Shown here: in pieces, positions 44,434 through 53,027 of the stretch | Numbering within the stretch: position 1 is the stretch's first letter | How the letters are laid out: each line of letters opens with the position of its first letter | Source: Planctomycetota bacterium | GTDB lineage: Bacteria; Planctomycetota; Planctomycetia; Pirellulales; Pirellulaceae | Direction of reading: 5' to 3' | Assembly (NCBI GenBank): GCA_014381825.1 | Contig: JACNKX010000078.1 | Location: forward strand, 1 to 64,000 | Length of the DNA: 64,000 bases | Program-made: the position numbers and the translations under genes | Notes under the pieces: generated by a model | What the model saw: the letters and a program-made list of their open reading frames with translations, nothing else | What the model was told of the DNA's origin: nothing | Database searches by the model: none

Positions 44434-45534
44434 TTAGCTACCAACTTTCGTTGGCTTATATTCGTGATCGCGTTTGCGAAGCACTTCTGCCTTGACGATT
44501 TTGTCTGGCTCGGGCAACGCACCTCGCTGGCCAGGATCGCGACGTTGAAGTTCTGCGAGCTTGTCGAGTCCTTCGACAACCCGACCGAACACCGTGTGTT
44601 TACCATCCAAGTGCGGCGTACGCTTAAACGTTAGGAAGAATTGCGAACCGCCCGTGTCGCGGCCGGCATGAGCCATACTTAGCGTGCCGCGAAAGTGCTT
44701 GCGATGATCATCGCGATAACACTCGCAGGCGATCTTGTAACCGGGACCACCGGTACCCGTTCCATCAGGGCATCCTCCTTGCGCCATGAAACTCTGCAAG
44801 ACGCGATGAAACGTGAGACCGTCATAGAATCCTGATTCGACCAGACTGATAAAGTTGCCGACAGCTTGTGGTGCTTCGTTCTCGTACAACTCGATGACTA
44901 AAGTTCCGCGATTCGTTTCGAGTTTAACACGGGGAAGATCATCTGCCTCGGAGTCTCGCGCCCGCGCAGCCTGTTCGCTCGCCCAAGCCTTCCTTGCAAT
45001 CGGCAAGTCTTCCAATGTACGTTGTGCTTCTGGCGTGAGCGCATTGGCTGCTTCCGCTTTCTTGAACCGCGACTCTGCCGTTTCGAAGTCATCAGTGCAG
45101 TAGGCGGCGACCCCGAAAAAGGAATCGAGTGCTGGTTCCTTGCAGCCATTCTCAGCAAGTAAGTTCGCCAGCTCTAACGCTTGGTCGTACTCGTCATGCC
45201 TGATGTCATTCCCAACTAAGCCGAGAAGGGTTGTTTCGACCTGATCATCAGCTCGCGGGTCGGCTTGGTACGCCTCCACCGCTGCCTTCCGCAGACGTGG
45301 GAGAAGTTTCTCGATCTTAGGGACCAGATCATTGTATTCAACCACAAGCGCCTCACGCTCCGCCGCGGGAGCTGTGCGGTATTTCTCGATTAAGCTCTGG
45401 ATTTGGTCGTTGGCCTTCTTCCACTCGGCATTTACGGCGTTGAAGTCCGTAGGCGGTGCTTCCTGTGCGACCACACCGTTGGCGACTAGACACACAGTCA
45501 ATGCTGCAAAGACCGAAGCGGCTCGATTTTTCAT
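44434..45534 (-). CDS. Exported cyclophilin-type peptidyl-prolyl isomerase (first of tandem pair)
   Basis: 366 aa with signal peptide (VFAALTVCLVANGVVAQE). An all-helical N-terminal part with a TPR-like repeat (AAYCTDDFETAESRFKKAEA, about 150-170), then the cyclophilin domain: VKLETNRGTLVIELYEN, TFHRVLQSFMAQGGCPDGTG, GTLSMAHAGRDTGGSQFFLT, HLDGKHTVFGRVVEG. Catalytic Arg (FHRV), Gln (MAQGG) and SQFF are present. Catalyses proline cis-trans isomerisation in the periplasm. Its paralogue is 14 bp upstream. Confidence 0.93.
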   Translation of the reverse strand: MKNRAASVFAALTVCLVANGVVAQEAPPTDFNAVNAEWKKANDQIQSLIEKYRTAPAAEREALVVEYNDLVPKIEKLLPRLRKAAVEAYQADPRADDQVETTLLGLVGNDIRHDEYDQALELANLLAENGCKEPALDSFFGVAAYCTDDFETAESRFKKAEAANALTPEAQRTLEDLPIARKAWASEQAARARDSEADDLPRVKLETNRGTLVIELYENEAPQAVGNFISLVESGFYDGLTFHRVLQSFMAQGGCPDGTGTGGPGYKIACECYRDDHRKHFRGTLSMAHAGRDTGGSQFFLTFKRTPHLDGKHTVFGRVVEGLDKLAELQRRDPGQRGALPEPDKIVKAEVLRKRDHEYKPTKVGS

Positions 45535-45548
45535 AACAGGCAGGCTTT

Positions 45549-46778
45549 CTATTGAACTTTGTCTGGTACGTACTCGTGGTCTCGTTTGCGCAGCACTTCG
45601 ATCTTCTCGATCGTGTCAGATTGCGGCTTGTCTTCCGCGCTTGGATCGATGCGTTCTAACTTCGACAAAACGTCGAAACCTTCGATGACACGACCGAAGG
45701 CGGTGTGTAACCCGTTTAAGTGGGACGTCGGCACAAAGGTAATGAAAAACTGTGAGCCGCCGGTATCAGGCCCGGCGTGAGCCATGCTGAACGTGCCACG
45801 AAAATGCTTGCGGTAATTCTCTTGTTTGCATTCACAGTGAATGTTATAGCCGGGTCCACCGCTGCCTGTTCCCTGGGGACAACCGCCTTGTGCCATGAAG
45901 TGTTCCAGTACTCGGTGAAATGTCAGACCATCATAGAAGCCCTTCTCGATCAGATTGATAAAGTTGCCAACGGCGCCGGGGGCTTCGTTCTCGAACAATT
46001 CGATGATCATCTCGCCCTTCGAAGTCGTCATTTTGACCCGAGGCAGATCGTCGGCGGCAGCTTCCGCCTCTCGAATCTTCTGCTCTGCTTCCCAGTAACT
46101 TCGATACTCGTCGAGCAACCCAATATATTTTTGTGCTTCCTCGGACATCGCGCCACGCTCAGCGGCTAGTTTGAAATAGGCCTCAGCTCTTTCAAAGTCG
46201 TTCGTACAGAAAGCAGCAACCGCTCCCTGCGAAAATATTTCTGCGACATCACAACCATTGTCGATTAACGCTTGCGAGACAGTTGCCGCCTCCTCGAACG
46301 CATCTCGATCTGAATCATCCAAGAGAAGTTTGACTAAGAAGCGAGTGAGTTCACGATCCTCGTTCGGTGCTGCAACAAACGCCTTCGCACCGGCATCGCG
46401 CAGTTCGCCGATTAACTGATCGCCCTTTGCCATTTGCTCATTCCAGCGTTTTAGGATTGGAACAAGGGCATCGTCGTCGGCTTCATCGTACTCAGTCCGC
46501 AACGCTCGCAGATCCTTCAGCAGGCTCTTCCATTCGTCGAATTTCACAGCAAAGGCAGCGGCGGCAACTTCAGGATTGGCCGCAACTTCGCCAGCCGGTT
46601 CCGATTCAGCCTTCGCAGGTTCGGGTGTGGCTTCGGCAGGCGGAGCTTCCGCCGGCGCGGTCTCAGCTGCGGGAGCGTCTTCCGTCGCCGGAGTGTCCTG
46701 GCAGCTCGCGTTTGAAGCAAATGAAAGAAGGGCAATGGCACATAGAAAGGCGGTAAGTAGGCTAAATCGTTGCAACAT
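45549..46778 (-). CDS. Exported cyclophilin-type peptidyl-prolyl isomerase (second of tandem pair)
   Basis: 409 aa from ATG 46778, chosen for AGGAG 8 bp ahead and the leader LLTAFLCAIALLSFASNASC that follows. An Ala/Glu/Pro linker (about 30-70) precedes the same helical region and cyclophilin domain as the downstream paralogue (FHRVLEHFMAQGGCPQGTGS, MAHAGPDTGGSQFFITFV, HLNGLHTAFGRVIEG). The leader ends in SNASCQD; a lipobox-like LASC context is not clear, so lipidation is uncertain. Confidence 0.93.
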   Translation of the reverse strand: MLQRFSLLTAFLCAIALLSFASNASCQDTPATEDAPAAETAPAEAPPAEATPEPAKAESEPAGEVAANPEVAAAAFAVKFDEWKSLLKDLRALRTEYDEADDDALVPILKRWNEQMAKGDQLIGELRDAGAKAFVAAPNEDRELTRFLVKLLLDDSDRDAFEEAATVSQALIDNGCDVAEIFSQGAVAAFCTNDFERAEAYFKLAAERGAMSEEAQKYIGLLDEYRSYWEAEQKIREAEAAADDLPRVKMTTSKGEMIIELFENEAPGAVGNFINLIEKGFYDGLTFHRVLEHFMAQGGCPQGTGSGGPGYNIHCECKQENYRKHFRGTFSMAHAGPDTGGSQFFITFVPTSHLNGLHTAFGRVIEGFDVLSKLERIDPSAEDKPQSDTIEKIEVLRKRDHEYVPDKVQ

Positions 46779-46882
46779 TCGTCGCACTCCTGCTGCTAAT
46801 CTGATAGGGTGTTTCGTGAGGCGTGGGGGCGAGGACAACGGGGTATCGCGTGCCTGCCAGGTTCCCACCGTGGGAAGGTAGC

Positions 46883-46952
46883 TCGTTTAACCCGCTGCCA
46901 AAGGCTAGATCGTTGATTGATGCAGCTTAGCCTTCGGCAGCGAGTTAAGCGA
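46883..46952. repeat. REP-like imperfect palindrome between the cyclophilin and rsmD genes
   Basis: TTAACCCGCTGCCAAAGGCT at 46887 onward pairs with TAGCCTTCGGCAGCGAGTTA at 46928 onward; the two 21-base arms differ by two transitions that still allow G-U pairs, and four more outer pairs extend it to 25 bp. Loop of 20 bases. Sits between divergent genes. Confidence 0.8.
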
Positions 46953-47075
46953 ATGGTCCCAGACTATACGGTTTGGGTCCCGATCCGGTTCGTAAAGATT
47001 AACATAGCCAGTTTAAGAATAAAGGCGTCCCCCAGCCGGAATTCCAGCGAGGGATTCCGTCAGGATTGCGACTAT

Positions 47076-47705
47076 ATGTCCCGAAAGCGACCCGCAAAGC
47101 GTAGCACCAGCCCATCACACCCTCCTAATTCCCCGACGATGCTTCGGGTAATCGGGGGCAATATGCGTGGGAGGGGGTTCCGCTACAACGGCGATGCCGG
47201 CTTGCGACCGATGAAGGACCGGGTGCGTGAAGCGGTGTTCAATCTGATTGGGCCCGCGGCAAAGGGCAAGGAAGTGATCGATTTGTTCGGCGGAACGGGG
47301 GCGATGGCGTTTGAAGCAATCAGCCGCGGTGCCACCGAGGCCCGTCTGATCGAACGACGGTTTCCCAATGCCAAAATGATCGACGAGAATGCCAAGTCGC
47401 TCGGTATCGCGGAACGAATCGACGTTCAGGCTGGCGACACGTTTATCGCCTACAAACAGCTCGCGCCACCAACGGCTCCCGCAATCGTCTTTTGTTGCCC
47501 TCCGTACGAGTTCTATGTCTCGCGTACTGAGGAGATGCTGGCATTGATTTCGAACATGTGTGACACCGCTCCGATATCCAGCCTGATATTGGTCGAAGCT
47601 GACGAACGATTCGATTTCGGCCTGTTACCTGATGCGGACGCGTGGGATGTTCGGACTTATGCTCCGGCCGTCGTTGGGCTTTATGAAAAGCTAATTTCTT
47701 CATAG
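47076..47705 (+). CDS. rsmD: RsmD-like 16S rRNA (guanine966-N2) methyltransferase
   Basis: 209 aa from ATG 47076; the first ~24 residues are a basic, Ser/Pro-rich extension, then MLRVIGGNMRGRGFRYNGDA, LRPMKDRVREAVFNLI and IDLFGGTGAMAFEAISRGA are standard RsmD. Motif IV reads FCCPPYEFY (CPPY at 141-144) where family members have DPPY/F, so the first catalytic acid is Cys. Methylates N2 of G966 in helix 31 of 16S rRNA during 30S assembly. Convergent with a sulfatase gene, 4 bp apart. Confidence 0.85.
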   Translation: MSRKRPAKRSTSPSHPPNSPTMLRVIGGNMRGRGFRYNGDAGLRPMKDRVREAVFNLIGPAAKGKEVIDLFGGTGAMAFEAISRGATEARLIERRFPNAKMIDENAKSLGIAERIDVQAGDTFIAYKQLAPPTAPAIVFCCPPYEFYVSRTEEMLALISNMCDTAPISSLILVEADERFDFGLLPDADAWDVRTYAPAVVGLYEKLISS

Positions 47706-47709
47706 ACGC

Positions 47710-49560
47710 TCAAGGCGAAGCCAGGTACTCCATCCGGCGTTGTACTCCATCGGCTTTCTTTTCCTTGAGGCTTTTCAGCTGATCCAAGTTGACGTCAAAG
47801 TCGTATCCAGGCGTGCCGTCGCGAAGCAAGACGAGTGTGTTGAGGATCAGGTTGGCTTCGACGGGAGAAATCGTTTGTTCGAGACAACTCATGATTGTCG
47901 ATTGCGGTCGCGCCGCGCCGACCAACCCGAGAAACTCGGCGGCCCGAACGCGCACTAGCAGCTTGGTGTCGTTCGCGGCAAGGTCTTTCGCCATCCCGAC
48001 CAACGGCCTGGCGGCGTCGCCATGGCTGCTACAGGCGATCAACGCCCAATAGCGTTGCCACGGATCATCAGACGCGAGCATTTGTTCGATCGGCCTTGAC
48101 GCGTCCTCAAACGACAGCAGACTGAGATCGGCAACGTCCACTAACTTGGCGATGTCTGTCTTGTGAGCTTGCCCGAAGCTGACTGGATTTCCAAAGGCAT
48201 GATCGACGAGGTAGCTTTCGGGATACATGCTCAGATCCGGCAGCCCTTTTACGAGTTGGCTAAGTCGATTCCGCATATCGCGAGTCACCTCTGCAAAAGC
48301 AGGATCAGTCGCCAGATTATTCGTTTCATACGGATCGGTGTCGATGTCGTACAGAGCTTCCGCAGGGCGCGTCTCGAAGAACTGACGCTGAACATCGTTC
48401 AGCTTGCCTGCGTTGTAGAGCGCTCGCCACTCGACATAGGCCAACATTCGGTAGCGATAATTGTTTTGCAGACCATCGAAATTGAAGGGCTGGTAACTCC
48501 GCACGTATTCATACTTACCCTTGCGTAGCGTGCGTACAAGATCGTACTTCTCGTCGAATCGATCGGCGTAGCCGAATGCTTCGTCACGCTGATTTACTTC
48601 GGCGAACTTAACGCCCTTTCCCAGGAACGGTCGACCGTCGACTGCATCTGGCACATCGATCCCCGCGAGATGTAGCACGGTCGGCCCGAAGTCAATGAAG
48701 CTGACGAAGCCCGGCACACGCGTGTCCACTTCGGCGTCAACCAAATGTTTCCAATTCTCGGGCACACGGACGACAAGCGGCACATGCAAGCCACTCTCAT
48801 ACGCATAGCCCTTTCCACGCGGTAGTACTCCACCATGGTCGCCAAAGTAGAAAATAAACGTGTCTTCGAGCAAGCCGTCCGTATCGAGTCGATCGACGAC
48901 TTGACCGATTTGCTGATCAACGGATTGAATGCGATCGTGATAGCGAGCGTAGGTGTAGCGGAACGTCGGCGTGTCGGGATGGTACGGTGCGACGAAGACC
49001 GAGTCGGGGTCCGTCTTCGTCGCTTCGTTCCGCATCACCTTCTCGGAGAAATGCAACGAGCTTTCGTGTGTCGTCTTAAAGCTCTGCTTGTAGAAGAACG
49101 GTTGACCCGCTTTGCGCTGACGCCAGCTGGCTTTCGTCGAGGATATATCCCACACACCATCGCCTTCAACGGCGTTGTAGTCTTTCTTGTTGTTGTTCGC
49201 CGCATAGTAGCCCGCCTGACGGAGGTAAGCAGGAAACATCTGCAAACCATCCGGCAACGGCACCGTGACGGACCGTCGATGGTACTGAGTGCCAATGCGC
49301 GGCCCGTAACAGCCGGAGATTAACGTCGTTCGCGCGACGCTGCAGACTGGAGAATTAGAGAAGGCGTGCTCGAACAGAAGTCCGTGCTTCGCAAGTTGCG
49401 CGATTCGAGACGTTTCCGCTCCGTGTTCGTTGTAGAGCTTCAAGTAATGAGTCGAGTTGTCTTCTGAAATCAACCAAACGAAATTGGGGCGCTCGACCGC
49501 CGTCGAAAGACGGGCAAAAGAAAACAGAGCAAGTAGGGTGAGGATACAACGCAAGATCAT
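47710..49560 (-). CDS. Secreted sulfatase with atypical FGly motif and HEAT-like tail
   Basis: 616 aa with signal peptide (ILTLLALFSFARLSTAVE). N-terminal RPNFVWLISEDNS (metal-binding acids), then NSPVCSVARTTLISGCYGPR: Cys73 is in CSVAR instead of C-x-P-x-R, so recognition by the formylglycine system is uncertain. Further: FYFGDHGGVLPRGKGY with Asp-His metal ligands and VPLVVRVPENW. The last ~110 residues (DDPWQRYWALIACSSHGDAA onward) look like HEAT-repeat helices. Hydrolyses a sulfate ester, probably of a polysaccharide. Confidence 0.88.
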   Translation of the reverse strand: MILRCILTLLALFSFARLSTAVERPNFVWLISEDNSTHYLKLYNEHGAETSRIAQLAKHGLLFEHAFSNSPVCSVARTTLISGCYGPRIGTQYHRRSVTVPLPDGLQMFPAYLRQAGYYAANNNKKDYNAVEGDGVWDISSTKASWRQRKAGQPFFYKQSFKTTHESSLHFSEKVMRNEATKTDPDSVFVAPYHPDTPTFRYTYARYHDRIQSVDQQIGQVVDRLDTDGLLEDTFIFYFGDHGGVLPRGKGYAYESGLHVPLVVRVPENWKHLVDAEVDTRVPGFVSFIDFGPTVLHLAGIDVPDAVDGRPFLGKGVKFAEVNQRDEAFGYADRFDEKYDLVRTLRKGKYEYVRSYQPFNFDGLQNNYRYRMLAYVEWRALYNAGKLNDVQRQFFETRPAEALYDIDTDPYETNNLATDPAFAEVTRDMRNRLSQLVKGLPDLSMYPESYLVDHAFGNPVSFGQAHKTDIAKLVDVADLSLLSFEDASRPIEQMLASDDPWQRYWALIACSSHGDAARPLVGMAKDLAANDTKLLVRVRAAEFLGLVGAARPQSTIMSCLEQTISPVEANLILNTLVLLRDGTPGYDFDVNLDQLKSLKEKKADGVQRRMEYLASP

Positions 49561-49610
49561 GGCGAGTCATTCCGAGTTGTGAGGTGCTGGACAAATGCTA
49601 CATAAGTTGG

Positions 49611-51113
49611 CTAGGCCTTCTTCTTGCTCTTCTTTTGCCTCTTCGCGGGCTTTTCTTTTGGCGGGCCGTAAGTCTTGAGCAACGCTTGATCGACGAGGTT
49701 TCGATTGCTTCGATTCTGGAAAGCCGCCAGCATCGGATCGCTGGTCGTCTCCATCCAGTCGCGAAGCTTCGCTTGCAAAGCCTCGATGGCCTCGCAATGT
49801 TCGGAGCTGTCGATCAGATTGTTTAGACAATCTGGATCGGTTTCTAAATTGTAGAACTCTTCGGGCACTCGATATCGAAACAATTGAACGCGCGCGGCGA
49901 TTGCCGGATCGGTCTTGGCAGCCTGATTCATGGCGGCCATCGACTTCCCTTCGTTGTTATTGCGATACAGGTGTTTGCCGTCGCTAAAGGGATTGTAGAT
50001 ATAGCCGAACTTGGCGTTCTGGACGCATCGCATCGGAACATTATCGCCACCCGCTTTGCCATCGATCTGGGTGAACACATACTCGCGCCCGTCTTGCTCG
50101 GAACCGTTCAGCAATGGCAGAATGGATCGGCCATCGAGGTCAGCTGGCCCGGCGACGCCTGCCGCGTCGAGGAAAGTCGGGAACAGATCAACGCCGGAAA
50201 CAAAGGCCGCTCGATTAGCGGCTCCTTGCTCGACGACGCCCGGCCATCGCGCGAGCAGCGGCGTGCGTGTACTGTGAAACCACGCGTTGCACTTCGCAAA
50301 CGGAACCGCGATGCCATTGTCGGAGAGAAAGACGACCAGCGTGTTGTCGGCGAACCCTGATTCGTCGAGCGCATCCATCACGCGGCCAAACGTATCATCA
50401 AGCCGTCGAGTCGAATTCAAGTATTGTGCCAACTCGTCGCGAACGCCCGGCAAGTCAGGAAGGAAGCCTGGGACCGCGACTTCTGATGGTTCGTAAACCC
50501 TGGACGGCATCGCCGCTCCCTTGGTCAGCTTCTTGGGATTGCAATACGGTCGATGTGGGTCGTGCGAATTCACCATGAAGTAAAAAGGCTTCTTCGCGGA
50601 CTTGCATTGCTCGAAAAATGCGCGAGAGCGTTCGTAATAGATTCCTGGATTGCGCCCGTTCCCGAGTTCCTTTTGATCAAAGCTGTAATCCCAACGCATG
50701 GCGCGCGTTGGACTCGAATGGTCGACCTTGCCAAGGACGCCAGCCAAGTAGCCAGCGGTTTGAAAAGTTGTAACAACCTCGGGCGTTCCATTTTTCGCTT
50801 TCATAAACCCCATTGCGCCACTCCGGTGGCTGTACAGACCGGTCGCGATAACCGCGCGACTTGGAACACAGATGCCAACGTTGACGTGAGCCCGATCAAA
50901 CAACATGCCTTGTTTAGCGAAACGATCGAGATTCGGCGTCAGATCCTTGACGCCACCTCGAAACACACCGAGCGACTCCGCGTGCAGATCATCAGCGGTA
51001 AACAACAGAATGTTCGGCCGCTCCGCCGCGTCGGCGCTCCACCCGATCGCCGGAGATGCTAGACCTAAGCAATTCAAGACAGAACAAAACAGCATGAATC
51101 TTCTAAGCATCAT
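49611..51113 (-). CDS. Secreted sulfatase (arylsulfatase/heparan-sulfatase-like)
   Basis: 500 aa from the first ATG of an ATGATG pair at 51113; the longer frame lacks support. Signal peptide LRRFMLFCSVLNCLGLASPA. RPNILLFTADDLHAESLG (two metal Asp), ICVPSRAVIATGLYSHRSG with FGly Cys82 in a canonical CVPSR, FMVNSHDPHRPY, and TLVVFLSDNGIAVPFAK. Ends in a Lys-rich tail (PAKRQKKSKKKA). Next to the other sulfatase in the same direction, 50 bp apart; together they suggest use of sulfated polysaccharides. Confidence 0.93.
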   Translation of the reverse strand: MMLRRFMLFCSVLNCLGLASPAIGWSADAAERPNILLFTADDLHAESLGVFRGGVKDLTPNLDRFAKQGMLFDRAHVNVGICVPSRAVIATGLYSHRSGAMGFMKAKNGTPEVVTTFQTAGYLAGVLGKVDHSSPTRAMRWDYSFDQKELGNGRNPGIYYERSRAFFEQCKSAKKPFYFMVNSHDPHRPYCNPKKLTKGAAMPSRVYEPSEVAVPGFLPDLPGVRDELAQYLNSTRRLDDTFGRVMDALDESGFADNTLVVFLSDNGIAVPFAKCNAWFHSTRTPLLARWPGVVEQGAANRAAFVSGVDLFPTFLDAAGVAGPADLDGRSILPLLNGSEQDGREYVFTQIDGKAGGDNVPMRCVQNAKFGYIYNPFSDGKHLYRNNNEGKSMAAMNQAAKTDPAIAARVQLFRYRVPEEFYNLETDPDCLNNLIDSSEHCEAIEALQAKLRDWMETTSDPMLAAFQNRSNRNLVDQALLKTYGPPKEKPAKRQKKSKKKA

Positions 51114-51413
51114 CACAGCTCTTCTACTCGAGGATAACAATGGTGGAGACAGGGATACTTGCGGACGGCAACGAATCGTCCGTCCAACGATCATAATCCA
51201 TGACCATGTGCGATTGCCAATGCTTGACCAACGCTGAGTTAAATCGGTAAATATCTCGTCGATGATGGTCGATTTGTGGTTGATGTTCTGGCACCGGTGC
51301 GTGACGGAGAGGTTTGCATCGGTTACAAATCAAGAGCCTCAACGCCATCGCAAATAAGGCGGTCGGCAACCATGTCAATCAATCGCGCAATCGAGATTCT
51401 AAAGGAACATATC
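51114..51413. other. 300-bp divergent intergenic region
   Basis: Between the sulfatase (leftward) and a small rightward gene. No hairpin, repeat or convincing promoter pair was seen. Confidence 0.4.
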
Positions 51414-51683
51414 ATGGACGAATCGGAAACCGCTCCCACGCCTGAACCGCCCTCGAAAGAGGAGCTCCGATTGGCAATGAAGGCGTTTCGCAAGCGTCTC
51501 AAGCTAACTCGCCTGGATGACGAATCGGGGATGGGCTACGGCCCCACGTCCTCGGGACAAAAATCACGAATCGCTGCGATCACGCCTCCCGATCAGTTCC
51601 CGAAAGCCGTCTGGCAAGAGCTGGCGAGACAAGGGAAACTCAAGCACGATCGAGGCGGACTTTATTCGCTGGTTGAATCCTAG
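51414..51683 (+). CDS. Small conserved-looking hypothetical protein
   Basis: 89 aa from ATG 51414, preceded by AAAGGAAC. KEELRLAMKAFRKRLKLTRL, then ESGMGYGPTSSGQKSRIAAI, TPPDQFPKAVWQELARQGKL and GGLYSLVES. The mixed basic/amphipathic pattern and the small terminal helix suggest a nucleic-acid or ribosome-associated protein, but I cannot name a family; I believe similar short proteins occur in other planctomycetes. A longer frame (from 51372) lacks a ribosome site. Confidence 0.6.
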   Translation: MDESETAPTPEPPSKEELRLAMKAFRKRLKLTRLDDESGMGYGPTSSGQKSRIAAITPPDQFPKAVWQELARQGKLKHDRGGLYSLVES

Positions 51684-51705
51684 TGAGATCGGTTGGCACA
51701 AAGTG

Positions 51706-52926
51706 CTAACCGCGGCGGATTTCAGAGCCCTTGAAGTGGATCTGTATGCGGTAGATGAACTTGGTGCGAGTGAGAATCAGCCCCGTTTCTAAGTCAACTC
51801 GTTCGGGGACTTCGCGTATGTGTTTGTCGACGACGGCATGAAAGCCACGTTCAGAGAAGATGTCGATTAGCATTGCGATCGCAAGCGGATCTTCGAACAA
51901 CGGGTTTTCCGAATTCACATGTGCTCGACCGGACAACGCATGACGTGTGATAATCGGAACGAACTTGGTTCGTATTATCTCCACCGTCTGCTTGAACAAC
52001 TCGGTGTGCTCTAATTCGTAGCTATCGATTCGTTTGACAAGTTCCTGTCGGGCGTGGAGTGTGATTTCTTCGGCCAGTGGAAGCGGGCGCAGTCGGTCGT
52101 AGGTTCGAGTCTCTAACTCGAGCGAACTTTGATACTGTAGCTCCTTGAGGATATTCTCTTCCACTTCCTCGATCGGCCCTTCGGCATTGATGAAGTGGTA
52201 GTGGTACAGTTCCTTCAGCGAATTCAGAGCGTCCCAAGTCTTTTCCTTGAAGACGCGATATCGGTGGCCCGCGGCTCCACGGGTCAAGTCGGTAGCGCGC
52301 TGATCGACTAGCCGTCCGACGCCCGTTTCGTCGACTTCTTCGTTGTGAGCGGTGATCTCGTTGCCACGTTTGATCTGGCGTTCGATGCTCGTGTGCTCGC
52401 TGACGAACAGCACCATCGCATGAATCGTCGGGCGACGAAAGTTAATCGCGAGGTGTGTGCTGGCAAACTCGTTGTGAAGTTGATTGATTTTGTCGACCAA
52501 CAATTTGAGACATTCGACTTGGACGTGAGTTCGTGGAAAGCCATCCAAGATGGCTCCGTCCCGAAAATCTTCTTCGAGCAGCTTGCGGAGTAAAATGCCG
52601 ACGACCTCCTTGTCGCCGACCATTCCGCCTTGTTCCTTGATCTTCTCCGCCGCCGGCGTCGTTAATAGTTCACTGACGACGATCGGGGGGCAGGTGAACC
52701 CACGCGCTGCCATGATGAACTTTGTGTGCGTGCCTTTCCCGGAACCTGGAGCTCCACCAAGCAAAATGATCTCTTTTGGAAAGCGAAGATTCTCGTGACT
52801 TATCTCCTCCTCCAGGGCTTCCCAAACTGTTTTGAAGATCAGCTGGGCGTCCTTCACTTCAAGATCGAGAATCTGTGCTCGTGACCCGCTGATTGCGGAA
52901 GTGCTGGCTGACGTGGGAGTTGGCAT
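51706..52926 (-). CDS. Adenylate-kinase-like nucleoside monophosphate kinase with long C-terminal extension
   Basis: 406 aa. P-loop GGAPGSGKGTHTKF (about 57-70), NMP-binding part (VSELLTTPAAEKIKEQGGMV), DGFPRTHVQVE (about 123-133) and an R-rich LID-like segment (RQIKRGNEITAHNE). Normal adenylate kinases are about 215 aa; residues about 270-406 form an added alpha/beta region (IIRTKFVPIITRHALSGRAH, VDLETGLILTRTKFIYRIQI) that I do not recognise. Substrate may be AMP or another NMP. Confidence 0.78.
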   Translation of the reverse strand: MPTPTSASTSAISGSRAQILDLEVKDAQLIFKTVWEALEEEISHENLRFPKEIILLGGAPGSGKGTHTKFIMAARGFTCPPIVVSELLTTPAAEKIKEQGGMVGDKEVVGILLRKLLEEDFRDGAILDGFPRTHVQVECLKLLVDKINQLHNEFASTHLAINFRRPTIHAMVLFVSEHTSIERQIKRGNEITAHNEEVDETGVGRLVDQRATDLTRGAAGHRYRVFKEKTWDALNSLKELYHYHFINAEGPIEEVEENILKELQYQSSLELETRTYDRLRPLPLAEEITLHARQELVKRIDSYELEHTELFKQTVEIIRTKFVPIITRHALSGRAHVNSENPLFEDPLAIAMLIDIFSERGFHAVVDKHIREVPERVDLETGLILTRTKFIYRIQIHFKGSEIRRG

Positions 52927-53027
52927 GAGATATTCGTTGGGGGAGGGAACTAATGGTCGTCAGATTTCGGGACTGATTCTAACAAACCTCGCGACGTTTG
53001 CGGCACTACCCGTCGAACACACCTGAT

